This document shows positions 13,979-21,333 of a stretch of DNA of 25,188 nucleotides, piece by piece. The translations under genes were made by a program, and so were the position numbers. The notes below the pieces were generated by a model, which did no database searches, was not told the DNA's origin, and saw nothing but the letters and a program-made list of their open reading frames with translations. Every line of letters begins with the position of its first letter. The stretch's first letter is position 1. The stretch spans positions 1 through 25,188 of the forward strand of contig WRCJ01000013.1 of NCBI GenBank assembly GCA_009784085.1, written 5' to 3'. The stretch comes from Oscillospiraceae bacterium (GTDB lineage Bacteria; Bacillota; Clostridia; Oscillospirales; UBA929).

Positions 13979-16399
13979 ATGAAGGAAATGAAAACCTGCC
14001 CGGGCTGCAAGTCCGTCTTGGCGGACGATGCCGCCTTTTGCCCGGAATGCGGGGCGCCGTACAGGGAGGCTCTGCCGCCATTTACATCCCCGCAACAACA
14101 ACGGGGGCAACAACAACAACAGCGGCAACAGGTTGCTTATTGCCCCGGCTGCGGCGCCGAGATCGGCGCCGAGACGCCGTATTGCCCCCATTGCGGGAGT
14201 CCGGTTTCCGCGCCCGGGCAATGGGGATCGTTCATCTTTGACGACGATGACGACGGAAACGGCAAAAAAAAGGGGCGCCGCCTTAAAATCCGTCCTCTGT
14301 TCATAGGTGTCGCCGCCGCGGTGGCCGTGGTGGGGATAGCCATCCTCGCCTTCCTGTTGTTGCGCGGCGGGCCGTCGGGTTCGTCGTACCTGGTCTATGC
14401 CAAGGACAAACAATTGCAGTATTCCCAGCTTTCCGAATCGGGATCTTTTCAGCTGACCGCCCGGCTTTTCGACAGCGACACGCCCCACGCGATAGAATTT
14501 ATGAACATGTATCCCTATGTGCTCGTGAGCAACGACGGAAGATACGTTTTTTATCCCGATCGTAGCGATAATAACACCTATACCTACTACTGGCGGGAAA
14601 CGGGCGCCAAAGACGGCGACGCGACCAAGGTCGACAGCGACATCGTCGGCATCCCCTCCTTGTCCCAAGACGGCGGCAAGCTGTTCTATGTCAGGGACGA
14701 GGATATGAGCCTCTATGTATATGATCGGGCATCCGGCGAGAAGAACAAGCTCGACGGCGACATCGTCAACGTCATGGTAAACGACGCCGGCGATTATTTG
14801 CTGTACACGCGGGAGGTGGACGGCGAAGTCTCGATCTATGAAACGATCGTCAAGGGGATTATCGGCGAAAAGGAAAAGATCGACTCCAACGTGGCCATCT
14901 GCCAGGTATTTGTCAACGAAAAGAAGGTTTTCTATACCAAAGAGGAATCCCTTTATTGCAAAGAATATGGGAAGGGCAAAGAAAAGTTGGCCTCCGGCGT
15001 CACGCGCGTCCTGACGTTCACATCCGAAACCGGCGCCGACGACCCTTACCTGTACTATCTGAAGTCCAACATGACCACCAGCCGGCTCAGCAGTTTCATC
15101 AACGACGATTTGGCGAACAGCGACCAAAACCTGGTCGAACCGTCGTATCCCACGTATCCCGCCATGCCGATCATGCCCATTGAGTCCGATTACCCCGCGA
15201 CAGAAACGTGGATCCCCTTCGATTGGGGCAATTTGCTGGACAGCTACGATCCCAGCGAATGGGAGAACGCGAAGCATGTTTTGGTAGCTGGTGGGCAGGT
15301 GAGCGCGATTTGGAACGAAGCGGAAGAGGAGTATGGCAACTGGGAATACACGTCGGAGGCATTCAACGAGGCCTCCGCGATGTACCTGTACGAAATGACG
15401 GTTTGGGAAGCCGAGTGCGGGAGTCTGGAGGAAACATACGAGATCGAGTGGGCCCACTATCAGGACAAGGCCAAGAGGGACGAGTTGCGCCTCGCCTTGG
15501 GCAACCCGGAAAATGCCGTATCCGTGGAGAACGTTTCCCTGTATTACTGGCAAGGCGGCGAGGAGAGGCTTATTTCTTCCCATGTGGGGTCTTGGATAGA
15601 TTCTTCGACAACGGTACCCGTGATATTATATCGTAAATATGAGACGGATCAGGCGACGCCGATAAACCTTTCGGTGCTGTTAGCCGCCGCGGGTCCCCAT
15701 TTCTCCGTAAGCGATGTGGTAGACGAAATACGCTGGCAGGCCACCTATGAAAGGGCCGTATCCCCGGAGGTATTTGTGGCGTTGGGGGAAAAAGAAGCCT
15801 CCCTGGGCGGGGAGAACGCGGAGCGGTGGCGGCTCGCCCCGGACGGAACCATCTATTTCCTCGACAGCTATGACTACGACAACGAATATGGCATATTGAC
15901 GTCGGTGGCGACGCAAGGGCAAAGCGGCTCGCTATCCGCCCCCCTCATCATCGACGAAGAAGTTGCCTCGTACACCTTTGGCCATGGCACTTCGCGCGTC
16001 TACTATGGCAAGGGCATCAAAGACAACCACGGCGATCTGTACCGGGATGGCGTACACATTGCCTCCGATGTACATCTCTCCCCCTTATATAATTTTATGG
16101 GAACGGATACGATTTTGTACTACAAAAATTTCAGGGAGGACGCCTCGCGCGGGTCGTTGGCGATTTTCCGAGATGGATTGGAAACCGTCATTTCCCACGA
16201 TGTGAGCTATTTCATGCCGACAGACGAGCAAAACGTGGCCTTCCTGGTGGATTACAACCGGGAAAGGGAGAGGGGCGACCTTTTGCTGTACAACGGGGGC
16301 GCCAGGCCTGTCACGCTGGATACCGACGTGACGGCCATGCTGTGGAACCCCGACATGGTCTGGGGCGGCAATTGGGGCGATTATTGGGGCGATTATTAA
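13979..16399 (+). CDS. Double zinc-ribbon, single-TM protein with large beta-rich domain
   Basis: This encodes 806 aa. Two zinc ribbons lie at the N-terminus: Cys7/10/21/24 and Cys55/58/69/72, each CPxC-type, joined by a Gln-rich linker (39-51). An Asp-rich stretch (88-92) and a basic patch (96-105) precede one transmembrane helix at about 106-128. The rest (about 680 residues) is probably outside the cell, with recurring SNDGRYVFYPD, SQDGGKLFYVRD and NDAGDYLLYTR-like blades typical of beta-propeller or TolB/DUF5050-like repeats; a helical Trp/Glu-rich segment (about 400-510) interrupts them. The cytoplasmic zinc ribbons and basic patch put the propeller outside. Ligand unknown. The start is uncertain: ATG 13979, 13967 or 13988, none with a strong ribosome site. 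Confidence 0.82.
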   Translation: MKEMKTCPGCKSVLADDAAFCPECGAPYREALPPFTSPQQQRGQQQQQRQQVAYCPGCGAEIGAETPYCPHCGSPVSAPGQWGSFIFDDDDDGNGKKKGRRLKIRPLFIGVAAAVAVVGIAILAFLLLRGGPSGSSYLVYAKDKQLQYSQLSESGSFQLTARLFDSDTPHAIEFMNMYPYVLVSNDGRYVFYPDRSDNNTYTYYWRETGAKDGDATKVDSDIVGIPSLSQDGGKLFYVRDEDMSLYVYDRASGEKNKLDGDIVNVMVNDAGDYLLYTREVDGEVSIYETIVKGIIGEKEKIDSNVAICQVFVNEKKVFYTKEESLYCKEYGKGKEKLASGVTRVLTFTSETGADDPYLYYLKSNMTTSRLSSFINDDLANSDQNLVEPSYPTYPAMPIMPIESDYPATETWIPFDWGNLLDSYDPSEWENAKHVLVAGGQVSAIWNEAEEEYGNWEYTSEAFNEASAMYLYEMTVWEAECGSLEETYEIEWAHYQDKAKRDELRLALGNPENAVSVENVSLYYWQGGEERLISSHVGSWIDSSTTVPVILYRKYETDQATPINLSVLLAAAGPHFSVSDVVDEIRWQATYERAVSPEVFVALGEKEASLGGENAERWRLAPDGTIYFLDSYDYDNEYGILTSVATQGQSGSLSAPLIIDEEVASYTFGHGTSRVYYGKGIKDNHGDLYRDGVHIASDVHLSPLYNFMGTDTILYYKNFREDASRGSLAIFRDGLETVISHDVSYFMPTDEQNVAFLVDYNRERERGDLLLYNGGARPVTLDTDVTAMLWNPDMVWGGNWGDYWGDY

Positions 16400-16405
16400 T
16401 ATTGG

Positions 16406-16425
16406 CCGCGTTATGAATGACGCGG
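16406..16425 (+). repeat. Palindromic repeat family A, copy 1
   Basis: A 20-bp palindromic word CCGCGT-TATGAATG-ACGCGG lies 7 bp after a stop codon. It differs by one base from the core of the palindrome at 24858-24891, so it is a dispersed element in this genome. Confidence 0.7.
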
Positions 16426-16427
16426 TT

Positions 16428-16462
16428 ACGATGTGGGGCGGCATTCTGCCGCCCCACATCGT
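16428..16462 (+). terminator. Perfect 16-bp palindrome (family B), terminator candidate
   Basis: Arms 16428-16443 and 16447-16462 are exact complements with a 3-nt TTC loop; the core is GGGGCGGCA/TGCCGCCCC. It lies 29 bp after the zinc-ribbon gene and could stop transcription, but there is no U-run. Shorter copies of the same core follow at 16480-16498 (8-bp arms, loop TCC) and about 16563-16580. Confidence 0.6.
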
Positions 16463-16479
16463 CATCCTGCGCGTTGTAG

Positions 16480-16498
16480 GGGCGGCATCCTGCCGCCC
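16480..16498 (+). repeat. Palindromic repeat family B, copy 2
   Basis: GGGCGGCA-TCC-TGCCGCCC, perfect 8-bp arms. It is preceded by GTTGTAGG and followed by C-rich text like that at 13600-13900. The remaining gap, 16500-16780, first continues the C-rich repeat (to about 16580) and then shifts to lower GC with no gene; a 6-bp hairpin lies at 16711-16732. Confidence 0.65.
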
Positions 16499-16780
16499 GC
16501 CGTACCCCGTCACCCCGTCCGTCACCCCCGTGCGTCCCCGTCCCCCTACGGTGGTCGCGGACGGCATTCTGCCGCCCCTGCGGTGAGCAAATTCTTGACT
16601 ATTGGGTCTACGAAAGGTGAGATCCTTATAAGCACGGTAGCGGTGAATTATATTTTGGCGTTCGCAATGACGGAACTCCACTGGTTCACGACATTTCCGA
16701 AAGGCCCTTCGCGACATTAGCCAAGCTGTCGCAAATCACTTGGAGCCGAAAACTTTCGTTTTCAATCACGTTCAATGTAG

Positions 16781-16809
16781 TTGACAATACAAATACTTTG
16801 TGCTATAAA
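16781..16809 (+). promoter_or_regulatory. Strong promoter of the abiE operon with internal inverted repeat
   Basis: Consensus TTGACA (16781-16786), 17-bp spacer, TATAAA (16804-16809) preceded by TGC. The leader is very short, with the ribosome site starting at about 16822. In the spacer lies ACAAA-TAC-TTTGT (16789-16801), and outer ATGTA/TACAT arms at 16776-16780 and 16813-16817. AbiE antitoxins are known to repress their own operon through inverted repeats at the promoter, so these are operator candidates. Confidence 0.7.
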
Positions 16810-16834
16810 TGTTACATCGCTGGAGGTGATTTTT

Positions 16835-17602
16835 TTGAAGCATTATGAAAGCCTTGTTGATATGGGTTGTTTTTCGCGCGCCGATCTATCCGGTTTGACG
16901 GGTAGCGAAGCGGCGGCGAACTCCCTTATCTTTTCATATAAAAAAAAGGGGCTTATACGCGGTGTGCGGCGCGACCTTTTCGCCGCTATGAGCCTTGAAA
17001 CAAAACAGCCAGTACCCGACCGTTTCGTGATCGGTTCTCGGATCGCGCCCGACGCTTGCATATCCCATCATTCGGCGTTTGAATACTATGGTTACGCCAA
17101 CCAGGTGTTTTACGATGTGTATGTCGCCTCCGCCGCGCGTTTCCGCGAGTTTGAGTTTGACGGGTACACATACCGTCATATAGCTCCGGCATACCCGGCG
17201 GGGATAGAAGAACGGAACGGCGTCCGGGTGACGAATATCGAGCGGACGGTCATAGACGGTATCGCCGACTTTGAAAAGATCGGCGGGCTTGAAGAACTGC
17301 TGCGCTGTATAGAGATGATACCCCGACTGGACGGCGGCAGGCTTCTCTCTTGCCTTGACGAACGCGGAAACGGATTTCTGCGGCAAAAGGTGGGATATAT
17401 ATTAGAATATTATAATGACACTTTGATGCTACCTGACAGTTTTTTAGAGGCTTGCGCGGACGCTCTGCCCGGAGGCAAGAGGTATCTGTATAACGGACTT
17501 CGGCTTGAGCGGAATGTCTTAAACAAAAAATGGCGGCTGTTCACGCCGCCGGAGCTGTCGGCGGTAACGTCGCAGTGGGAGGGTGACGGACATGGAGTTT
17601 GA
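16835..17602 (+). CDS. abiEi: AbiEi-like antitoxin of a type IV TA system
   Basis: This encodes 255 aa. An N-terminal winged-helix-like region (residues 4-50: GCFSRADLSGLTG to GLIRGVRRDLFA) is followed by the AbiEi body with ISHHSAFEYYGYANQ, VTNIERTVIDGI and a Trp/Phe-rich end. AbiEi antitoxins repress the operon and counter the cognate nucleotidyltransferase without forming a stable complex. The start is a TTG at 16835: the strong ribosome site GGAGGTGAT at 16822-16830 leaves no ATG at the right distance in frame, and the promoter excludes the upstream extension. It overlaps the toxin gene by 11 bp. Base composition is lower in GC and richer in TTT/ATA codons than neighbours, suggesting acquisition. 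Confidence 0.85.
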   Translation: MKHYESLVDMGCFSRADLSGLTGSEAAANSLIFSYKKKGLIRGVRRDLFAAMSLETKQPVPDRFVIGSRIAPDACISHHSAFEYYGYANQVFYDVYVASAARFREFEFDGYTYRHIAPAYPAGIEERNGVRVTNIERTVIDGIADFEKIGGLEELLRCIEMIPRLDGGRLLSCLDERGNGFLRQKVGYILEYYNDTLMLPDSFLEACADALPGGKRYLYNGLRLERNVLNKKWRLFTPPELSAVTSQWEGDGHGV

Positions 17603-18536
17603 CAGGCGTATTATTGGGAAACAGGCGCAGGAGCTTGGGTTTATCCGGGACACGTTTGAAAAGACGTACCGGCTAGCGGGGATTATGAAATTCATCGGCG
17701 GAGATTCGTTTCTTTCGGAAGCCCTGGCGCTTAAAGGCGGCACAGCTATAAACCTGACTATATTCAACCTGCCCCGCTTGTCGGTGGACGTTGACCTGGA
17801 CTTTGTGTATAATCTTTCCCGCGAGGAAACGGACGGTATGCGCCGCCGAATAACCGCCGATATTGATAAATACATGGTAGCGAACGGTTACGCGCGGAGC
17901 ATCATAAAATCGAAGCTACACCACACTTTAGACTCGGGCGTGTTCGTCTATCAGAACGCGGGCGGCAGGCCGGACAATATAAAGGTTGAGATAAACTATT
18001 CGCTGCGCGCCCACGTCTTGCCGCTTGTCCGGCGTCCCATTGAAACGGCTGGGATACTCGAGCCGGCGTCCGTGCTTTCGCTGTCGCCTGTTGAAATATT
18101 CGCCGCGAAGATCATCGCACTGCTCACGCGGGCGGCGGCGCGGGATTTGTATGATCTCAACAACGCAGTATATTTCGGGCTGTTTGACGAAACACAGACG
18201 GACACCCTCCGCAAATGCGCCGTGTTCTATTCGGCTGTCGCCGGCGGCGATGAACCCGCGGCGTTTGACCTTTCGCGCATGGACACCATAACATGGCACA
18301 AGATAAAAACAGACCTTTTGCCCGTCATACGCAAGGACGATAAATTCGACCTTGAAGCCGCCCAAAAACGAGTTAAGGCTTGGCTGTCGGAACTACTCGT
18401 CCTCACGGACACGGAGCGTGAATTTCTATCCGCGTTCCGTGAAAAAGATTACCGTCCCGAATTGCTCTATGACGGCGACGAACTTAAACGTGTCCGCGCT
18501 CACCCGATGGCGGTATGGAAAACGCAGCAGCGCTAA
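17592..18536 (+). CDS. abiEii: AbiEii nucleotidyltransferase toxin
   Basis: This encodes 314 aa. The DNA-polymerase-beta-type nucleotidyltransferase core is intact: KGGTAINL (Gly49-Gly50-Thr51) then SVDVDLDF with Asp66/Asp68/Asp70, IKVEINYS, and the helical AAKIIALLTRAAARDLYDL motif typical of the AbiEii/AbiGii family. These toxins transfer nucleotides to RNA targets (tRNA in characterised relatives) and arrest growth, giving phage defence or plasmid stability. ATG 17592 has GGGAGGG (17577-17583) 8 nt upstream; the GTG at 17583 overlaps that site. It overlaps abiEi by 11 bp, implying coupled translation. Motifs are complete, so the toxin is probably functional. Confidence 0.9.
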   Translation: MEFDRRIIGKQAQELGFIRDTFEKTYRLAGIMKFIGGDSFLSEALALKGGTAINLTIFNLPRLSVDVDLDFVYNLSREETDGMRRRITADIDKYMVANGYARSIIKSKLHHTLDSGVFVYQNAGGRPDNIKVEINYSLRAHVLPLVRRPIETAGILEPASVLSLSPVEIFAAKIIALLTRAAARDLYDLNNAVYFGLFDETQTDTLRKCAVFYSAVAGGDEPAAFDLSRMDTITWHKIKTDLLPVIRKDDKFDLEAAQKRVKAWLSELLVLTDTEREFLSAFREKDYRPELLYDGDELKRVRAHPMAVWKTQQR

Positions 18537-18665
18537 CGGGACGCGCGATCCAGCGGCGAGGGAACCCTCCATACGCGGACCTGCTGGTCGAGTCCACGGC
18601 GCAAAGCTCGTCTTTCCCCAGCCTCGCGGCGCGGTGTCACAGCAAGTCCATGCGACCGGCGCGAT

Positions 18666-18707
18666 TGGCACTATAATGGCAGATTTGTCAAGACCATTAT
18701 AGTGCCA
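18666..18707. terminator. Perfect 14-bp inverted repeat between convergent genes
   Basis: Arms TGGCACTATAATGG (18666-18679) and its exact complement (18694-18707) with a 14-nt loop. It sits between the ends of abiEii (+) and the ATPase gene (-), where a bidirectional terminator is expected, but has no flanking U-runs. The rest of the 224-bp gap (18537-18760) holds nothing recognisable. Confidence 0.5.
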
Positions 18708-18760
18708 CCGTTCCGTAAAACCGCCGCTCCCTTAGGACTTTGCCCAAACCTTGTGTTGGC

Positions 18761-21163
18761 TTAGTTTTTCGGCTTCTTCTCAAAGTGAATCAATCCTCCC
18801 AATAGCCATACGCACACGGATCCCACTGCCGCCAGCGATGCGGCGATGAGGCCCGCCGTCCCCCACAGGTTGGTCAGCCCGAAAAAGGACGGCACCAACG
18901 CGAAGGCGCCCAGGAACGCGGCGGCCATTCCGCCCAGCAGGAGGGCGCGTATGGCGTCCAGCGGGCGGGATACCCGGTATAGCAACCCCAGCCCCAAGGC
19001 GCCGGTCACAAAGGTACACACCGTGGAAGTGTCGGCGGCGTCCAATATCCCGACGGCTTCCCCCACGTAGGCGGCCAATAGGCAGACGACGACCGCCAAG
19101 GCATTGGGCACGGCGCCGGCGACTACCCGCCGGATGAGATCCCCCCGTAGCTGCTCATAATTCGGCTTGAGCGTGAGGACAAACGAGGGCGCCCCGATGG
19201 TCAACGCGCCAATCAAGGTCAGTTGTAGCGGCGTGAGTGGATACTTCCCCGGCAGGAAGATAAAGATGACCGCCAGCAACGCGGAAAAGATGGTCTTGCT
19301 CAAATAGAGCGCCGCCACTTTTTCAATGTTGTTGACGACGCGCCGGCCCTCCAGGGCCGCCGGGATCATCTGGGAGAAATCCGAGGACAACAGCACCAAG
19401 TCGGCCGCCCTGCGTACAGCCGCGCTGCCGTCAGCCATCGCGACGCCGCAGTCGGCCTCTTTTATCGCCAGAACATCATTGACACCGTCGCCGGTCATGG
19501 CGACGGTGCGTCCGTTTGCCTTCATCAGCCGGATCAAATCCCGTTTTTGGTGGGGGGACGTCCGCCCGAAGATCGTCTTGTCCGTGTCCTCCGGGCGAAG
19601 GCGCGGTGGCGGCGTCTCCGCCTGCCCGCCGGCTCCCGGCAAAAAGGTAGATAAATCCAGGATTTCCTCGGCATGGGGCAACCCCGCCTGCCCGGCCACG
19701 CCAGAAACCGTGACCGGGTCATCCCCCGAGATGACCTTGATCGAGATCCCCTGCCGATTGAAGTAGCCGAAGGTTTCCCGGGCGTTGTCCCGGACGATGT
19801 CTTCCAACAGCACGAACCCCATGCCGCGCGTCGCGCTTGCGCCCGCGTCCGTACCCGTGTCCGTATCCGTACCCGTACCCGTACCCGCCGCCAGCAGGAG
19901 CGCGCGGCGCCCGCCCCGGGAGAGCTCTTTCGCGCGGGCAACAAGCGTCCGGTCGCGTGGCAGGACATATTCGGCGGCGCCCACGAAGAGGGATCGGTTC
20001 GGAAAGCGGACGCCGCTGTATTTGCGCGAAGAGGAAAAGGGGATAACCTCGAGTGCTTCCTCGGTCTCAGGTCCCGGCCCCGGCTCCCGCAGGAACTCCC
20101 GCCGCAACGCCTCGGCAGTCCGATTGTCGCCGGGCAGGGCGCCCAACAGCGCGGCCATGGCGCGGCGCATCTCCCCCTCGGTAACCCCTTCAGCCGGGAC
20201 TATCCCCGATACGGTCAACGCGCCGGAGGTGATGGTCCCGGTTTTGTCCAGGCAGAGCGTATCCACGCGGGCCAACGCCTCGATACAGGGCAAAGACTGC
20301 ACCATGACCCGCCGCCGGCCCAGGTTGACGACGCCCACCGCGAAGGCAATGTTGGTCAGCAACACAAGCCCCTGGGGGATCATCCCCACCAAGGCGCCGG
20401 CCGTCCCCACGGCCGCGTCGCCGGCGGGTTCCCCGCCCCACAGCTGGGAAAAGAACAGCAACGCGCCCACCGGGACAATGGAGAACGCCAGCACGGCGAC
20501 AACCCGGCCCAGCATCTGCATAATCTTTGAATTGCCCGCCTTTTCCCGCCGGGCTTCCACGCTCAACTTCGCGGCAAAACAGTTCCCCCCCACCGCTGTC
20601 GCCCGGACATAGGCCGCGCCCGCCGTGACATAGCTACCGGACATCACCGTGTCGCCGGCCTGCTTTACCACCTCGTCCGCTTCGCCGGTCACCAAGGCTT
20701 CGTTCATCTCCAGCCCCAGCACATGGGTGCAGACACCGTCCACAATCGCCTGATCCCCGGCGCCCAGCACCACCATGTCGCCCAGCACGACATCCGCCGG
20801 CGCGATCTCCTTGAGGTTGCCATCCCGTATCACCCGGGCCGTGGCGTTGCCGATGATGCTCAGCTTGTCCAGCGTCCTTTTGGCGCGCAATTCCTGAAAT
20901 ACGCACATGGCCGTGGAGAAAAACGCCACGCCCAAAAAGAGGATCTGCCGCCACGCCCCAAAAGCCACGAGCAGAACGGCTAGGGCGACATTCACAAAGT
21001 TGAAGGGGGTCAGGCAGTTGTCGGCGATAACCCTTCCCGCCGAACGGTTAGCCTGCTTGGGCGGCAGGTTGGCTTGCCCGCTTTGGGCGAGGCGCCGGGC
21101 TTCCCCGGCGGACAGGCCGCCTATTGCGGCGGGCTCGGGCAGGCGCGTGGGGGGGGTCACCAT
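18761..21163 (-). CDS. CtpE-like cation-transporting P-type ATPase
   Basis: This encodes 800 aa. P-type ATPase motifs in order: actuator-domain VTGEADEVVK, membrane PQGL (Gln264), phosphorylation motif DKTGTIT (Asp306), ISGDDPVTV and the hinge MTGDGVNDVLAIKEAD, then C-terminal membrane segments. The segment IPQGLVLLTNIAFAVGVVNL and the VQSLPCIEALARVDT run resemble actinobacterial CtpE and related Firmicute ATPases linked to Ca2+ uptake; the ion cannot be set from sequence. Unusual: TGEA instead of TGES, Gln where P2-type pumps have Glu, and a Gly-Thr/Asp-Thr hexanucleotide repeat in a loop before ISGDD. The start is at ATG 21163, 7 nt after GAGGTG (21171-21176), rather than ATG 21181. Confidence 0.9.
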   Translation of the reverse strand: MVTPPTRLPEPAAIGGLSAGEARRLAQSGQANLPPKQANRSAGRVIADNCLTPFNFVNVALAVLLVAFGAWRQILFLGVAFFSTAMCVFQELRAKRTLDKLSIIGNATARVIRDGNLKEIAPADVVLGDMVVLGAGDQAIVDGVCTHVLGLEMNEALVTGEADEVVKQAGDTVMSGSYVTAGAAYVRATAVGGNCFAAKLSVEARREKAGNSKIMQMLGRVVAVLAFSIVPVGALLFFSQLWGGEPAGDAAVGTAGALVGMIPQGLVLLTNIAFAVGVVNLGRRRVMVQSLPCIEALARVDTLCLDKTGTITSGALTVSGIVPAEGVTEGEMRRAMAALLGALPGDNRTAEALRREFLREPGPGPETEEALEVIPFSSSRKYSGVRFPNRSLFVGAAEYVLPRDRTLVARAKELSRGGRRALLLAAGTGTGTDTDTGTDAGASATRGMGFVLLEDIVRDNARETFGYFNRQGISIKVISGDDPVTVSGVAGQAGLPHAEEILDLSTFLPGAGGQAETPPPRLRPEDTDKTIFGRTSPHQKRDLIRLMKANGRTVAMTGDGVNDVLAIKEADCGVAMADGSAAVRRAADLVLLSSDFSQMIPAALEGRRVVNNIEKVAALYLSKTIFSALLAVIFIFLPGKYPLTPLQLTLIGALTIGAPSFVLTLKPNYEQLRGDLIRRVVAGAVPNALAVVVCLLAAYVGEAVGILDAADTSTVCTFVTGALGLGLLYRVSRPLDAIRALLLGGMAAAFLGAFALVPSFFGLTNLWGTAGLIAASLAAVGSVCVWLLGGLIHFEKKPKN
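19845..19886 (-). repeat. In-frame hexanucleotide repeat inside the ATPase gene
   Basis: Seven 6-bp units, mostly GTACCC on the + strand, encode alternating Thr with Gly or Asp on the minus strand. It lies in the segment just before the hydrolytic-domain motif ISGDD and, as in pgi, the unit is two codons. Confidence 0.93.
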
Positions 21164-21194
21164 ACATCGCCACCTCATCATTTATCGGATTTTA

Positions 21195-21222
21195 ATTGTA
21201 TGTTTTCAATATTATGTTACAA
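21195..21222 (-). promoter_or_regulatory. Promoter candidate of the ATPase gene
   Basis: Read on the minus strand: TTGTAA (21217-21222), 16-bp spacer, TACAAT (21195-21200), in the AT-rich 170-bp divergent region shared with glgP. No equally clear promoter is seen for glgP on the + strand; TATATT at 21263-21268 is a weak possibility. Confidence 0.5.
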
Positions 21223-21333
21223 TCATTCCCAATTGTCCTATAGTTTCGCCTGAATCTTTCGATATATTAGTCGGAATTGTACTTTTTGCAGCCCCTCGCG
21301 GGCCAATATTATTTCAGGGAAACGGGTGATTGG

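Noticed and set aside
13946..15583. 545-codon minus-strand ORF opposite the zinc-ribbon gene
   Set aside because: The plus-strand frame has zinc ribbons, a TM helix and ordered repeats; the antisense frame has none.
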